Shown piece by piece: positions 33,801-46,669 of a stretch of 64,000 nt of DNA. Position numbers and translations under genes: made by a program. Each line of letters begins with the position of its first letter. Position 1 is the first letter of the stretch. The stretch is from Ulota crispa (lineage: Eukaryota; Streptophyta; Bryopsida; Orthotrichales; Orthotrichaceae), in the NCBI GenBank assembly GCA_963920765.1, contig OY987246.1, positions 23,817,167 through 23,881,166 of the forward strand. Direction: 5' to 3'. Below the pieces are notes generated by a model. It ran no database searches, had not been told where the DNA came from, and saw only the letters and a list, made by a program, of their open reading frames with translations.

Positions 33801-35157
33801 CACTCAAATTAAGACTTGATTGCGTTTCCTTACACGCTGTAATTGTTTGCAGCTTGAGTGTCTTTGATTTTGAGCATCATGGAAACTCCAAGTATGGATC
33901 TCCATTTCATACCAGTAAGGATCGACGTAGCTCACAAGGAAAAATGGAAAAATCATTCGTCAGGTAATACAGACTGCCGTCATCGTTATCATCTTTATTG
34001 AGCGCTAATCTTGCCATTTCATTTTATTTTGTTACTAATTTGGACCTATTAATAAGAGAACTTACATGAAGGAACTTTTACTGAATACATATTGGACCTA
34101 ACCACGGGATATAAAGATTGAGTTTTGTTGTTTAAATGATTATTGTCTACTTAAGAGTGCTAACTATGGTTTGGGATCACTTTGCTGTCTGTTACACAGC
34201 TTCAAAACCAATTATCCCAACTGGGAACCCGACGGCAACGGTAAGCAGTTCATGTCGGTGCTGGCGGACTTTCGTCTACGAAACGAAGAGAACGACCTGG
34301 CAATGGGTCGGCTGTTTTCCTCTGTTCGCTTACCGCAACCACCCAATCAACTCAGACCTTGGGGGGCTCCAATGCCAGGGCCAGTGCCTGGGAATTCTCT
34401 TTACACCCGCTCGGTGAACTCAACTGTTCGGGATAGATTTGGACACAACATTCCTTTTGCTCGGCCTTCCTCCATGAACGGATCGTACCCCGACCTGCAA
34501 AATGATCCGGTTGCTGAGAATTCTGAGCATATGTACTGGCTGGACAAGTTCTATACAGCGTCTCAATCACCCCAAAACTTAGAGTCAGGCCTCTTGCTCG
34601 ATATCAGACATACTGGCGATGGTGGGGCAACGGTCTCGGATGGTTATGGTACCAGGCATGGGGGTGTGGAAGACTCAAGTTTACCGAGTACTACTAGGGT
34701 TGATGAGATAGAGAGATTGAACAGAGTAGGTATGAACTTGCAAGCTTCCTCGCGAGGAGCAGGAATACTTGGGAACCAGGGGCCCGGGCATGTAGCAGGT
34801 GAAAGTAGGTGGTGGGCTCGGAGAGGGCCTGGTTCCATCATGGGTACAACACCTGGAGAGAGTTCATTCGAGCCTCCCATGTTTACCCGAGGTGGTCACA
34901 TAGCTGAAAGTCAGGACGATTTCTATGAAAGTGAAGAGGATCTTCATGAGCGGGACTGGTCATCGCAACGGCACACAGGCAGGGGGACGTTCGGGAGCAG
35001 TCAAATCTCGGAGCTGGATGATGGCAGTCCCAACTTGGAATTCCCGTTTGGGGACGTGTATCAAAGACCTCGACGAGAATCTGGGCCTGCTGCTTTGGAC
35101 GCTGCGGAAGCAGCGGGTGGTGGCCCGGTGGCGTCAGACAGCAGCAGTCCAGACTAA
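30831..35157 (+). CDS. ATG9: Autophagy-related protein 9
   Basis: ATG9 is the multispanning lipid scramblase on Golgi-derived vesicles that seeds and expands the phagophore with ATG2. Exons: 30,831-31,312, 31,538-31,846, 32,051-32,273, 32,430-32,609, 32,879-33,085, 33,332-33,409, 33,573-33,643, 33,853-33,963 and 34,200-35,157; every intron is GT-AG and every junction keeps frame. They encode 872 residues before TAA; Arabidopsis ATG9 is about 866. Family landmarks in order: EVELPEYHRL; CELVSLGFTIGFSGFL (membrane); HPLTPFTLLK; VYWLFCFLRFF (membrane); LSAHDIVSRIMRKENYLIGL; VPGAGP; EWSLNWCILQQMFD; LLLSPFYVIFMFFLFLL (membrane); SSRRWSNLAKW, NFREFNE; HMFKHRVNSS; QFPSPIVSMIAKLVS; ESLLEGH; HTHYMPKHWRG; FVTPFILIFALPK; FTVHIEGVGHVCS; KYGSPF, SSQGKMEKSF. 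The cytosolic tail (exon 10) keeps NYPNWEPDGNGKQF and is Gly/Ser-rich with acidic patches. Only the first few residues upstream are unresolved. Confidence 0.97.
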
Positions 35158-36786
35158 CCCAGACTTTCATTATTGTGCACATACGCGCCTGGAACTCTCT
35201 CAAATAATCATGATAGGTAACTCGTTGGCTGTTGTGTGTGCTAAGTTTCCATCACTCTCTGCCTGGTTCTACGTCTACATTTTTTTTAGCATTATTTTTT
35301 CATTTGTTTACTACTTCTTTTTTTTTTGTGGATTTTTCCATTTTGCTTTCCTGGTTCTGGATATTTCTTATCGAAGTCCTAGACCAAGAAAGCACTTATA
35401 GCGCCCTCTAGGGTATCAACTTAATGTTGCTAATGCAGTTTGGTAGATTGTGCTCATACAAGTGTAGGTGTACTTTTACCTGGTACTGTCAATGTCATGG
35501 AAACCATACCACAAGGATTCTAATTCCATTGTTCTGCTAGAATTTTGGATCAATTCATAGCGCTTAGCGAGGTAGATTCGAGTTTTATGTGGCGTAGTTA
35601 GTAGAGAACCGCTAGACTCTTCATTATCGCTACTCTTATGACCAGAATTACTCTGCTGCTGCTTGGATTGGCTTAAGTAGATCATGTCGTTAACAAAAGA
35701 CTCTGCCTTTTGTTGCTTCGCAGAGCTTGATGCAGCCAGGACATCACTTGGAAAGAGCAATCAATTGCTATGTCATCAACTCATGTCTTCAAGCTGGTGA
35801 AGAAATTATGTTGATTCACACTATTTTTTTTCTGTGCAGAATTCAATCATTTTTTGTCTATGCAGGAGCTGAGCGTCAATGGAACTCATCTGCCCAGTAT
35901 ACGGCTTCTTGTCCACCTGTATACAAAGGTAGAAAAAGAAAAGCTCCACTGCACTCTTAGTACAGAAGGGGTTGTATGGAGGAAGAGCAATCTTGCTCAA
36001 CATCTTACCTCTTGCACAGGGTTTACCGTGCTAATCATTCAGGCATCCTCATGGCTTGCTATACTGCCATAAGTGCTTTTGTTCACCAGGCCTGTTAATA
36101 TATACTTAAGTCCCTGTACAAAGTGTCATTTGAAATCTATTTTTTGGTGCCTTGTAGCCCGCTTATTTTGCTCGTTGCGCCTGTGCGCCCCCGCTTGTGC
36201 TTACTCTTCTGAGTCTTTCATGTACCTCATGTTGTCTTTTCTCTTTTTGCATTATATTTTGGATTTTCGAGCAATGAGTTGGTCCAGAATGTTCATTGTG
36301 CTCTACCGAAAGTCTACAGCAGTCAATGTAGTATGTTGGCAATATTAGCAGTGATAGTTCTTGTTAACTATTTGGACTCCGGTGGACCTTGGTCACGTCA
36401 AAGATGGAGGTTTAAGGTATTTGCTCCAGACAATCCTGTGTATATGGAGAACATTTCACGTTGGTAGGAGGATGGATAAGAGAAGGCTTAGGAGGGTCTT
36501 CTCCAAGGGAGGTAAGTACGCAAGGGCCTGCACTTATTTATGGTTGGGAGTTTGTTGTTGGTCAGTGATTTCACGTTATACTTCAAACAGCTTCTTAGAT
36601 TGTATAAGGTATCATTTGCATTTTTCAGAATAAAAGGTTGTGCTACAATGAAGGCCCTGGCTTTGAGGGTTTCCTTTGCATGAGATGCTGATAGTGGGGA
36701 ATTTCACAACCTTGGTGAGAAAATGAACCGTGGAGGGCGTATGATTTATATGCCATGGTGTTACTTCTAAGAAGCGTTTATTCTGT
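35158..36786 (+). other. ATG9 downstream region / probable 3' untranslated region
   Basis: Begins directly after the ATG9 stop. It contains T-rich stretches (35,280-35,340) and an AATAAA (35,629-35,634 region not seen; an AATAAAA occurs near 36,630). Open frames of 60-90 residues lie on both strands but none shows a domain or keeps a splice pattern. No second gene is supported. Confidence 0.4.
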
Positions 36787-38212
36787 TTAACCCCTAAGCG
36801 CCCCAACCGTTTTCAACAAGATTAGGGTTTCGGGAGCTACGACTTATGTGCATCGCATCTCAGTCAGTCGGATAATCCAGAAAAAGTGACCATTGAAAAT
36901 AGTGGAACACCTATTTAGAGAATTTGCAAAACTTACGAACAATTGACAGTGGGTGATGGGAGATTATAACATTTGATCAAACATGTAATGACAATCTCTT
37001 TTTTTGGCAAGTACTTGTTACTTATTGATTTTTGCAAAATTCTAGAAGCCCCTAATTCACCTTAAATTTGTGAGTAGTAAGATTAGATGTGAATGCACAC
37101 AATTGCAAATTAATGAAGATTATTGTACCTTACTAGCAGCTTTGGCAAAAATTAATTCTTGAAATATTTGCCTAAATTTTTCATAATTATGAACATTGGT
37201 TGCCTAAAATTTGGAAAATGATTTCTAAATAGTGCTAAAAAAAGAAACTATACAAAAAGGTGCTAAAATAAGAATAAAAACACTACCAAATAAGTTTTGT
37301 AATTACATTGACTTACACATAGATCACAATATAAAATTTGAGCTCAAAGTTGCAAAATCATGCAACACACATACTTCCAACTCATTTTTGTCAACTTCTC
37401 TAAATGTTCATTGTAGAATTATTTGCTAGATAATTTTCATTTTATTGAAACACAACCTCACATAAAAAGTACAAGCAAAAGTTAGTTCATAAATACAATA
37501 AGCATTAAGGCAACATGAGAAATTAGCAACTACCATTTTTTTCATGAATGCCATCTTATCAATGAATACTAAAATGAAGATCATCTCAAATTGTTGATCA
37601 TATCAATTCGATACAATAGCTAACCACCTCATTTATAGTATTTGACTTGAATGAATGCCTAAATATATACATTTTTTTTTGAAAGTGACTAATTTTTTTT
37701 TTAACTTATTTTTTAGTTGCCTAATCAAGTTTTTGCACTTTAATTAATTATTTGACAAGCAAGTGCCAAACTTGCTAGTAAGGTATGGTATACTTTTTGA
37801 AGATGTTAAGTTTTAAGTCTTTGAACTAATGTATGCGGAAAATGGTGACCAATACAATTGGTGAAGAATGCCACATCAAAGGTTTAGAACATGCTTGAGC
37901 TGTTAATTGGCAAATCTTTCACCACCACAAAGTACATACAAGGAAGCTTGCAACATGTATTGATTGCTTGCAATCTATTGTATAAGATGTTGCTTGCCAC
38001 CTTGTCTTATATAGTGTTCCACCCAATTGAGGCTTGCAAGGCATGCATACAACATTTGGCTTGCTCTATTATTACTCCAATTGCATGAACCACTTGAATG
38101 TCTTGATCATTGTAGTTTACAACAAGGTCAAAAATTTATATCTTGTGCTTCAGAGAGGCCTATGAAATCCTATGAGTGCACTTTTAGTCCTCTTGGGGCA
38201 ATCAAGGGTTTA
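36787..38212. mobile_element. TTAA-CCC element T6 with a nested TA-type element
   Basis: Left end TTAACCCCTAAGCGCCCCAA. It is collinear with the element at 53,121-53,890 (shared GTGGAACACCTATTTAGA, AGATTAGATGTGAATG), but is interrupted by a 656-base insertion at 37,128-37,783. The right end (GGGGCAATCAAGGGTTTAG) is decayed and no longer shows a clean TTAA. Confidence 0.65.
37128..37783. mobile_element. TA-duplicating element nested in T6
   Basis: 656 bases. Ends CCTTACTAGCAGCTTTGGCA and (right, reverse-complemented) CCTTACTAGCAAGTTTGGCA, a 20-base inverted repeat with two mismatches, flanked by TA on both sides (37,126-37,127 and 37,784-37,785). The host element resumes on the far side in line with its relative at 53,121. 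Probably a Tc1/mariner-type MITE. No transposase. Confidence 0.8.
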
Positions 38213-38464
38213 GGTCATATTTCAGTCAATTCCTCTAAGAAGGTATTTATAGGTGCCCTTAGATACTTAAAGAAGTTATTTATCACAAGTCTTTCTCACT
38301 TGTCATATCAACAAGGTGATGACATCATCCCATGCCATGTCACCATCCCCATGGCCATGTCACCACCCCATGGCACATCATCATCCCCATGCCATGCACT
38401 TATACCCAACCAGTTGTTTAAAAAAAATTAGTTCGCCAATCAAGCCCCCATCTGTGTGTCCTCT

Positions 38465-39017
38465 CACTAGAAGAAACCCAAGTTTTTCTTGACGCATTTT
38501 TTTGGACATCCAATTTTTTTATGTTACAATTGATGTTAAAATTCACAAGTTTGATGTCAAAACTAACATCTCTGTGTTATGTTTGATGTCATTGTTAAAA
38601 CAAAAAAAAAGTGGATGTCCAAAAACTAAACGTCCAAGAGGACAAAAATTGTCCTTTCAATGCTAGAAAACACCCCAAGGGTGGAAAAAGAAATTTTTTC
38701 AAATTTTTTTCTTGAAAGTGGTCAAAGAGATGTGCTGCATCATTGAATGCCAAAAATAACTGCTTTCAATTCCTCCATATTTTTTAACACACCAATTTGT
38801 AAAGAGATGTACAAGGTCTCCTACTACCCTTTTTGTGAGGGCAACATACACTATTGACTTTTCCTTCTTTTGAGGAGAATATTATCTCTCATGTACACAT
38901 GCCACATACTGGTCACTTCTCTTGAACAGTGCACTCTCCTTGGTCTGAGCCCCAAGTTGACCGCAGGTCTAGGGTCTGTCCTTTAAGGGTTAATAAAAAC
39001 ATGGGTTTCTTCTGGTG
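38465..39017. mobile_element. Possible CACTA-type remnant
   Basis: Left end CACTAGAAGAAACCCAAG; right end reverse-complemented CACCAGAAGAAACCCATG. CACTA plus AGAAA is typical of CACTA (EnSpm) termini. The 3-base flanks (TCT and CCT) do not match. A TTAA-type right end (CCTTTAAGGGTTAA) lies just inside the right terminus, so the structure is composite and the boundaries are uncertain. Confidence 0.45.
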
Positions 39018-39668
39018 CCTATCCTTGTGCCCTTATCCTGAAGGACTACCACCGATAACAAGATCTAAAACTATCAAATTATGTATATCGATGTGAATCT
39101 TCTTAAAAATGTGTAACAAATGACAATCCACATGAGAACGTGAAAATCAATCACGGTTTGAAATTTTTTGTATGTTTAAAATCTTATAATATACATTAAG
39201 AACCTAGTACTTTGAACATGTATGATAAAACAAAGCATATTTTTTATGGCAGGCTTTTCATCGAGTTCCCTTCATATGATTATCAATCATGCAATACATA
39301 CCATAGTCTGACATAGCATTCGTCTATGCGAAGACTAAAATTTCACGGTTTCCGTCCAAAGTGATTCGTTTACATTTATATGGAAGATGGTTGACGTTAT
39401 TTATGTAATTATTTCATCAAATGTTGTATATTCATGTTTGGATAAGGTCAACTTTTATAAGAGAAACGTTTAGATAATGTCAAGGTCCCATTCTTTTTTT
39501 GTATTGGGTTTACTTAAATGGAATGTTTTTTTAAAACCAATGTTTGGATGTGGTCAAAGTTTTTCCTTGCCTAAGGCATTGACCTTATCCAAGCATTATT
39601 GTATATGGTCATCGTGGACAAATGTTATGTTTTTTCAAATTGGAGAGGATCATAAAAGTTGAAACTGT

Positions 39669-40435
39669 TTAACCCCTAAAGGACCAAAGAGCCCAATATG
39701 GTCAAATGGGGTTCTTGGAGGTATAAAAGTAGATAAAAAAGACATTGCATGCTCAAGTTTTGGTCTACCACTCAAGTCCAAATGGAGCTAAAAGTCCAAC
39801 AAAACTTTTGGATTAGCTTGTTCCTCGAAGCGTCTAGATTTTGCACCCAAACATTTGAATTTACTATTTTTATTATTAAAACTATTAGTGGGAGTGTATA
39901 TAGGCATTGTACATTGCATTGTGGATGGAGGAATTTTGGATGGGATGGGTTGGAAGCCCACACTCCCATTTATAGGGGAGAAGGTTGATCACTTTTTTTT
40001 TTCTCGATTGGGCAAGGTTTTTGTAGCTCTAAAATAGTGAGCCGGGTAGATCCACTTACTTTGAATGACCATAAGTTTTGGAGTTTTTTTCCCATTTGAG
40101 GAGGTTTTTTTTCCCATCAAGTATAGCTAGACACGGTCTCAAGGGATCAACCATTAGGTTTTTTTTTTTGGGAAAAAATCACATCAAAGTCCAAAATCCA
40201 TATTGTGAATTGATACCCAAATTAACAAATATGAGATTCTCAATGGTGAGGATTTTGCAAATTTACTTCAATTTGAAATCAAACTAGCCTTAAACTTTTG
40301 ATTTATATTTGGGTATAGAATGGCCGGTTTGGATTGTGTGAATATTGGTTGGACTTTCTAAAAATTGAGGGAATGTGCTAAAGGTTCCATATTGGAAGTA
40401 TGCTAAATTTTCTTAACAAGATGCTTAGGGGTTAA
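39669..40435. mobile_element. TTAA-CCC element T7
   Basis: 767 bases, TTAACCCCTAAAGGACCAAA to GATGCTTAGGGGTTAA. Only the first seven or so bases of the ends match each other. A piece resembling the right end of the ATTAATTTGGGAAAA MITE (CCCAAATTAACAAATATGAG, near 40,212) lies inside. Short open frames show no domain. Confidence 0.6.
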
Positions 40436-42376
40436 GTATCTAACTATCTATATATATATAATTGAGTACATTTTTAAATTATGTCATTGGTGGTTGTCCT
40501 CCATCTCATTGGCTAAAGATTCTATTAATCCCTCATGTTCTAATAGAGAGGGAGAAAGGAGAGGAAAAGACATCCAAAAGGAGCATGAACATCACAAAGG
40601 GAGTGGAAAAGGCCCCAAACGGAGTGGAAATGGCCCCCAAAGGGTTGGTGAAAAGTCATAGAAATTATGAAAACTCATTGAAATTGTGAAAAGTTACTGG
40701 ATGCATCACTCCGTTAGTACCCAAGCACCATTGTATGTAGACATTGTGAACAAATTTTTTTTTCAAATTTAAGAGAATCATAAAAGTGGAAATAGTTTAA
40801 GTAATATAATGTTGTTTACTAGTAATATGCAATAATGAAAGTGAGTTGTGTTGAACATGTTTTAATTGTGTTATTAACGGTTCAAGGTAGTGATTTTCCT
40901 ATTTCAAGGTGCTAACCTTGTATTATTGAAGTTTTCAAAATAACTCTTATTTGTCACAAATTTTAGTATGTGTTTCTTAACATTTTCTAATAATTTTATT
41001 TTGACATTAATCAACTAATAAAAAATAAAAACCATGCCACACTACAGTGATAGTTTTGGGCAATTTTTTTGATGTGCTATATTGTATTACTTCTTCAACT
41101 ATTTATAAAAAAAAAATTGAAAAAAAAGGGCAGTAGATATCATATTTGGCATTGATCAATAGACAAATAGTACTTTTCTCAAATGAGTCTAGAAATCTAG
41201 AAACAAATTATATATTTTATGCTCAAAATTTGGTGTGATAACCACAAATAATGTGGTTATCCTTACAAAAGAATTATGGATTATTGAGTAGTCAAGTAAA
41301 AAATAGATTTTTGGGATCAAATGTCTAAAAATAATAATTTTGAGTGCTTTTTTAAGATGAACAAGCTTGAGCATGTAGGGGTTAAAATTGGTTTATTTTT
41401 GTTCTTATCAATATAAAAGAAATTATTAATCTTTGTTACAAATTTAACCATAGGATCTTATGTTAGTCTTATGCAAGGAGTCATAGTGAAAGTTTCATGA
41501 GGTTTGACCATATAGATTGAGAGATATGATCATCTGAGGTTGGTACAAAAAGGTTTTTTTACCTTTGTCCAAAGCTTTTGGGCCCCTTTGATTATATGTT
41601 GTGAACATTTTTTATACTCTAGGTGCTGAAGAGATTTGTTCAACATACTTTGAATCATGTTAGGCATATTTCTATAAGTTTCCATGAGCAATGCTATTGC
41701 TTTGAGATGCTTTGAGCAAACACAAATGAAGGATCCCAATATATTCTCTTTGTATTCCTAGCATGTCCTCAAATTTATTCCCAACTTTAAGAATGGGCAT
41801 TCCATTCCTTCCATCATCCAATGCTCCCTACAAATGAAATCACTTGTCATTAGTCCAAGACACATGGAAACTTCCTCCTATGACATCAAATTCTCCCTAA
41901 TACACTCATCGCTCCATTTTACTCCCTCTGTCTCAAAAAAAAAGTATATTAAAATTTGTTTGGGATTAAAAAGTAGTAACAAAAAATTGTAATTGGAAGG
42001 TAACATGTATTAGGTTTAAACTATTCCAATCCCAACTTTAAGGTTTTTAGAATTAACTTTCTCTAAACAGAAGGAAACCAATTTCAAAATTTTGCCATTT
42101 CAAGTGTTTTTTAATTGTTGCCTGCACTTTAAAAAATGGTTGAAGTGTGTCAATATGATTGTAAGTAAAGAACAAGTTAACCTAATTGTTCAAATTGTCC
42201 CATCTATCAAAGAACCAGATCTTGATGTTCATACTTTTGATGATTCCAACTTAATGATAGGCACTTGCAAAAAAGAATCACAAAATCAAGTGTGCCATGC
42301 AAATGACAACAATCAAAAAACATGAAGTATCCAAAAAATATCATTTAATATGTCAAGTAATTCATTTTTATTTTGA
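40436..42376. other. AT-rich DNA with degenerate element fragments
   Basis: An orphan TTAA-type right end (TGTAGGGGTTAA) is at 41,374-41,385. The block 41,440-41,730 is homologous to 53,960-54,250 and 55,480-55,740 (ATATGATCAT with GGCATATTTCTA), so it is another TTAA-element interior whose ends have decayed. A CTCCCTCTGTCTCAAAAA sequence at 41,927 looks like a single Stowaway end without a partner. Confidence 0.5.
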
Positions 42377-43318
42377 TTAACCCATAAAGTTCTAGGCTAA
42401 GTTTTCACCAAAACCACCCTAAAACTGCCATTTCTAGTACAAGTATCAAATTTTAGAAAAAAAACAAATTTTGACATATGTAGCTGCAAGATCTTGTACT
42501 ACACTAGTATCAAAAGATGGGAAAAAAAGTTCAAAATTTTTCACCTTGTGGATTGTAAGATATTTGAGTTTGAATTGACAAAAAGCCTTGTTTTGTCCTT
42601 GGAAAAAATGTAGACAGCTGCACTTCACAAGGCCATATTTTTATGAATTTTTCTTGAAATGGTTGTAATTTTTTGGATTTTTTCTTCAAAGCAAATTGGG
42701 TACACACGTGAAAATTTTCAAATCGTTTGGAATTGTTCAACACATAGGATAAAAATAGTAAGTACAAAGAAGTAGAGAATGATTCAAACCACTAAATTGT
42801 TGAGAATGTAATTATGAAAATGAAACATTCCAATACGAATGGTTGTAATGTGGTAATAATCAATCTACATCTTTGGGTTTTGTTTAGGGTCCAATATGTT
42901 GAAAATTGAGTAAAATAAAGGACTTCAAAGTTTATTTTAGAGTGGAGAATCCATAATTGCCCACAAACAAAAACTCCTCATAACTTTCATGTCATTGCTT
43001 GAAATTGAATGATTCAAAGCTTCCCATGTATTAGAAAAAATTTGAAGAACCAATTTCAAATTTTTTTTTTAAAAGAAAGTGAATTTTAAAGAAGTTTTTG
43101 GGCTGCCTAGACAGGTAGTCCTCTCCAAATTTTCATAAATCCTTGCATAACTTCTTTAACAAATGTCAAAATGAAAAAAAAATTTGATGCCCACATAGAT
43201 CTTTGAATTTCCCACCTTCAATAAAAGCTTCAAAAATTCACACAAAATAGCTTATTCAAAGGTACATGCCCGAAATCCCATTTGTCCCCCAAAGGAACAG
43301 TGGTCCTTTAGGGGTTAA
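42377..43318. mobile_element. TTAA-CCC element T8
   Basis: 942 bases. Left TTAACCCATAAAGTTCTAGG; right end reverse-complemented TTAACCCCTAAAGGACCACT. The right 130 bases match the arms of the palindromic element at 60,208-60,934 (CATGCCCGAAAT, AGATCTTTGAATTTCCCACC), while the middle matches, in reverse, the element that runs off the window end (GAATGATTCAAACCACTAAA). Confidence 0.65.
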
Positions 43319-43465
43319 GCAATAGACATAAGCATAGATTAGGTTTCTTTTTAGCAAAAAATCAAGTCAAAAACTAACCACAAGTTTGTTTAGACAAAAA
43401 TTAAGTCAAAACAGTTGGGTTTGTTTGAGACAAAGGGGTTACATGATAGAGGTAGTCACATGGAG

Positions 43466-43712
43466 AATGCTATTTTGTGAGCGGGGATTTTTGAGCCGTG
43501 AGCCATGAGCCTAGATTTTTTGTCAAAATAATCAATTTCATCTATAACCATTTACATAGGGTCTCATAATTGTGCATTTTAAACCTTTATCTTTTGAAAA
43601 AGTTAATATTCTAAAGCTTTTTCTTTGATTTTGAGATCAAAAGTGATTCTTGCTCACCAAATCCTGGCTCACCGCTCATAGGTTCACCATTTTACGCTCA
43701 TTAAATAGCGTT
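43466..43712. mobile_element. MITE, GCTATTTNGTGAGC family, copy 1
   Basis: About 247 bases. Left end AATGCTATTTTGTGAGCG; right end reverse-complemented AACGCTATTTAATGAGCG. Interior GTGCATTTTAAACC and GATTTTGAGATCAAAAG recur in the copies at 49,093-49,342 and 54,818-55,056. The ends also contain repeated GAGCC/GCTCAC words. Superfamily unknown. Confidence 0.7.
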
Positions 43713-44454
43713 GTCTGATTGAGATATTTTCTCTTCACTATTGAAGGAGAAGAATGGGGTGAAGAAATATTTGCTTGCAAATTTTTCATCTTTGTTCGTC
43801 TCCTTTCCTTGCTAGTTTTTGCTTAACTGTTGCTTTTCCCTTTTTAGTCGTCATTCTTCCTACTTTCAAGGTTGCTCTTCTCCTTTTAATTATTCTCCAT
43901 TCTCCAATCTCCACCACCTAGAAAAACAGAGTCACACCTTCTTCTTGGAGAAGTGCTCCCATTGTATCTTATTTTCACTTGCACAGTTTTCATTCTTCAG
44001 AAAATTTTCAATCTCAAAATAGGTGTAATTACCCTTAACCCTTTTAAGGACCAAGCAACCATATTTTGGCCGTAGGGAGTGGTTTTTGACCTATAGATTA
44101 AAATTACTCAACAATTTGGAATTTGGTCTTGAAGAACGCAAGTAATCACAAGAATTTTGCATCCATATGAAAAAACAACAATGGAACCAGGTTTGTGAGT
44201 TTGAAAAATAATGGTATTTATATAGCATGGCCTTAAAATACGTATGTAGTTTTTGTCAAAGACAAATTAAAGAAATAACACAAGACATCAAATATCCAAG
44301 AAGAATGTCAAACTTTGATTGCACAATCCTAAATAATTTCAAATTGCTTAATAAATATGCTTATATTGTTTCTCCTTATAGTAGTAGTATAATTGTAGTA
44401 TTTGAAAATCTACTAAAATAGTGTTGTCATTTCATCTTTGAAATTGTCCAACAT

Positions 44455-45106
44455 TTAACCCCTCACCGCCCATGGTATTTTTCAGTGTCTCAGAATTTGC
44501 TTGAAAGTGAACAAAATGCTTGCATTTTGATCAATCTTATCAATTTTCTTTGAAGCGCAACTGTACAAATTCAAAGTAGACTTGTTATAGATCACATAGG
44601 AAAAGAAACCACAACAATATCACTTGTGGATTGAAAGATTATAATGTTTGACCATGAGGGTGTTAAAATTGCAAAAGTGATTTGAAGTCTTTCACTCCTC
44701 TTTTTGCATCTCAAACCTAAAACTAAGGGTACCAAAAAAACCTAAGTATGGAAAGTACAACATTTATAACCCCAATCAATTTATGGCTTCTCAAAATCTA
44801 TTCTACGATTATTTTAATTGAATTTTTAATGTGAATTTTTCTCCAAGTTCTAGTGTACTTGAGGCTCATTTCCAAGAGCCTTTAACACTAGAAAGTGAAG
44901 ATTTGCTATGGATACCCTTGCACAAAATCTTGAATAGACAAATCACTTAGATTCATTTTCAAAATCAGACTCCTAATATTGAAACTAGACTTTTGTAAGA
45001 GTTTAAAAATAATAATAATCACTGAAAAAATCTTAGAAAGAAGTCGCACATCTCTAAATAAAATTCAAAGGGGCCAATTTGGACCCCTTGGGCAGTGAGG
45101 GGTTAA
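44455..45106. mobile_element. TTAA-CCC element T9
   Basis: 652 bases. Left TTAACCCCTCACCGCCCATG; right end reverse-complemented TTAACCCCTCACTGCCCAAG, an 18-of-20 match. Interior is the same family as the elements at 19,853-20,823 and 49,662-50,315 (GAAAGATTATAATG, GTTAAAATTGCAAAAGTGA). Non-coding. Confidence 0.8.
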
Positions 45107-46669
45107 GGCCAATTCTTGATTTTTTTTCACCAATTGCATTTTCCATGACATTTATCAAATTTCTTATAGAACCATTTTAGGGTAGCAAAAAAAGTGGGAT
45201 TTTTACCCTTTTTGTCCACTTAGCTACACCTTGTGATTGCTAGTTTTATCTATTTTTTGTGATATTAGTCTTATTGGAAAGGTGGAAAACCCTGCTTTTT
45301 AGAAATGTAAGGCTCTTCTCAATCAAAACTTGCATGAAAAGTTAACATTCAAAACCACACCAACATGAAAATTAGAAATTTTCCACACATGGCTCATTTA
45401 ATCATTATAATATTTCACCTCCAACAATAGATCTAGTTGTAAATTGATTCATTACAAAAAATAAGATGTCCTTTGCATTCATTTAGTTGGATTATTCAAA
45501 CTCAATCCTTATTTGATTCAATTGCACATTTAAGCTTACCACCCCTGTTTTTAGAGAGTTTTGTGAAAATGTGTGTGGTCCTTAAAGGGAATGTCAACAT
45601 CTCATGCTTTTCAAATTATTTTTATCAAATGAAAATGTGATTTTTGTAAAGCTGTTGAGACACGTAAGCTTTACCAAAAGGTCGAGATTGATTAAACTTA
45701 TAAATATACTGAAATCATAGACCTTATTTAGACAAAATATTTTGTACAAAAATAGGACTATAATAAATTTAAAAATAATTATTTAAAGACAAATCTGATT
45801 TTGAATCTACATAACGATGACCATGATGACCATACCATGCAAGGCAAATACATAAGAAATCAAGGATATGAGATAAAATATAGAAAACTCTGATTTCCAT
45901 TGTAAAATAATATACAAATGAGGCGTTTGTGGTAGACTTGAAAGCATATTTCACATTAACACGTGGATTTATTACCACAAGAGGAGCAATAAGTCATGAG
46001 CTTTATTATGGATGTTGGGTTGTTCTTGCAAACCACGCAAGGTTTGCGACATTGATTTAAAGCTGAACAACACACACATTTCACAAGGAACTTCTCTATT
46101 CTCGGCAAGCTATTTTTTCTTTTGCCAATTTCACATTAAAACCTCACGTGTCTGAGTTTGAAATTGCAAATGCATTGTGGAAAGAAAAGAAGCTCATAAT
46201 ATATGCATTTGTTCAAATAAACTAGGATTATATTGACCATGTTTGTGTCAACGAAGACATAATGTAATGGTTGATGCCACCATTTGTGCAACCACGTTTC
46301 ATACATGTAAGATGCATGTAAATTGATCCTCCACATTGACACCATGCAAGTATGTTGTAAATAGTGATGCATTGATGATATTTGATGATCCATTGTGAGT
46401 TGTGACTGGTACCAATACTATTAAAATTTGATATAGGAATTAAAAAGAAAACACCATGTGTTAAAAGAATAAAAATTGGTTTTTTATCCTTCCACAAAGT
46501 TAAGTTTATTTGTCATGAGTCATGCCTATGCCATTATAATATGCTTTACGCATGATAATTGGATTCTTCCTTGTTTTTTAGAATATCCATTAAGCCTCCT
46601 TTGTTCTCCCTTTGTTACACCAAACAGTGCTCGACTGCTCGTAGCATACGTTCCCTTTTTAATAGGTCC
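45107..46669. other. AT-rich DNA, nothing recognised
   Basis: No paired repeat, exon or RNA gene that I can support. Open frames of 60-90 residues on the minus strand have no recognisable features. Confidence 0.5.

Noticed and set aside
34136-34417. Alternative frames across the last ATG9 exon
   Set aside because: Shadows of the ATG9 frame, which matches the family across the whole exon.
41927-42090. CTCCCTCTGTCTC sequence as a Stowaway element
   Set aside because: No matching GAGGGAG end was found within several hundred bases.
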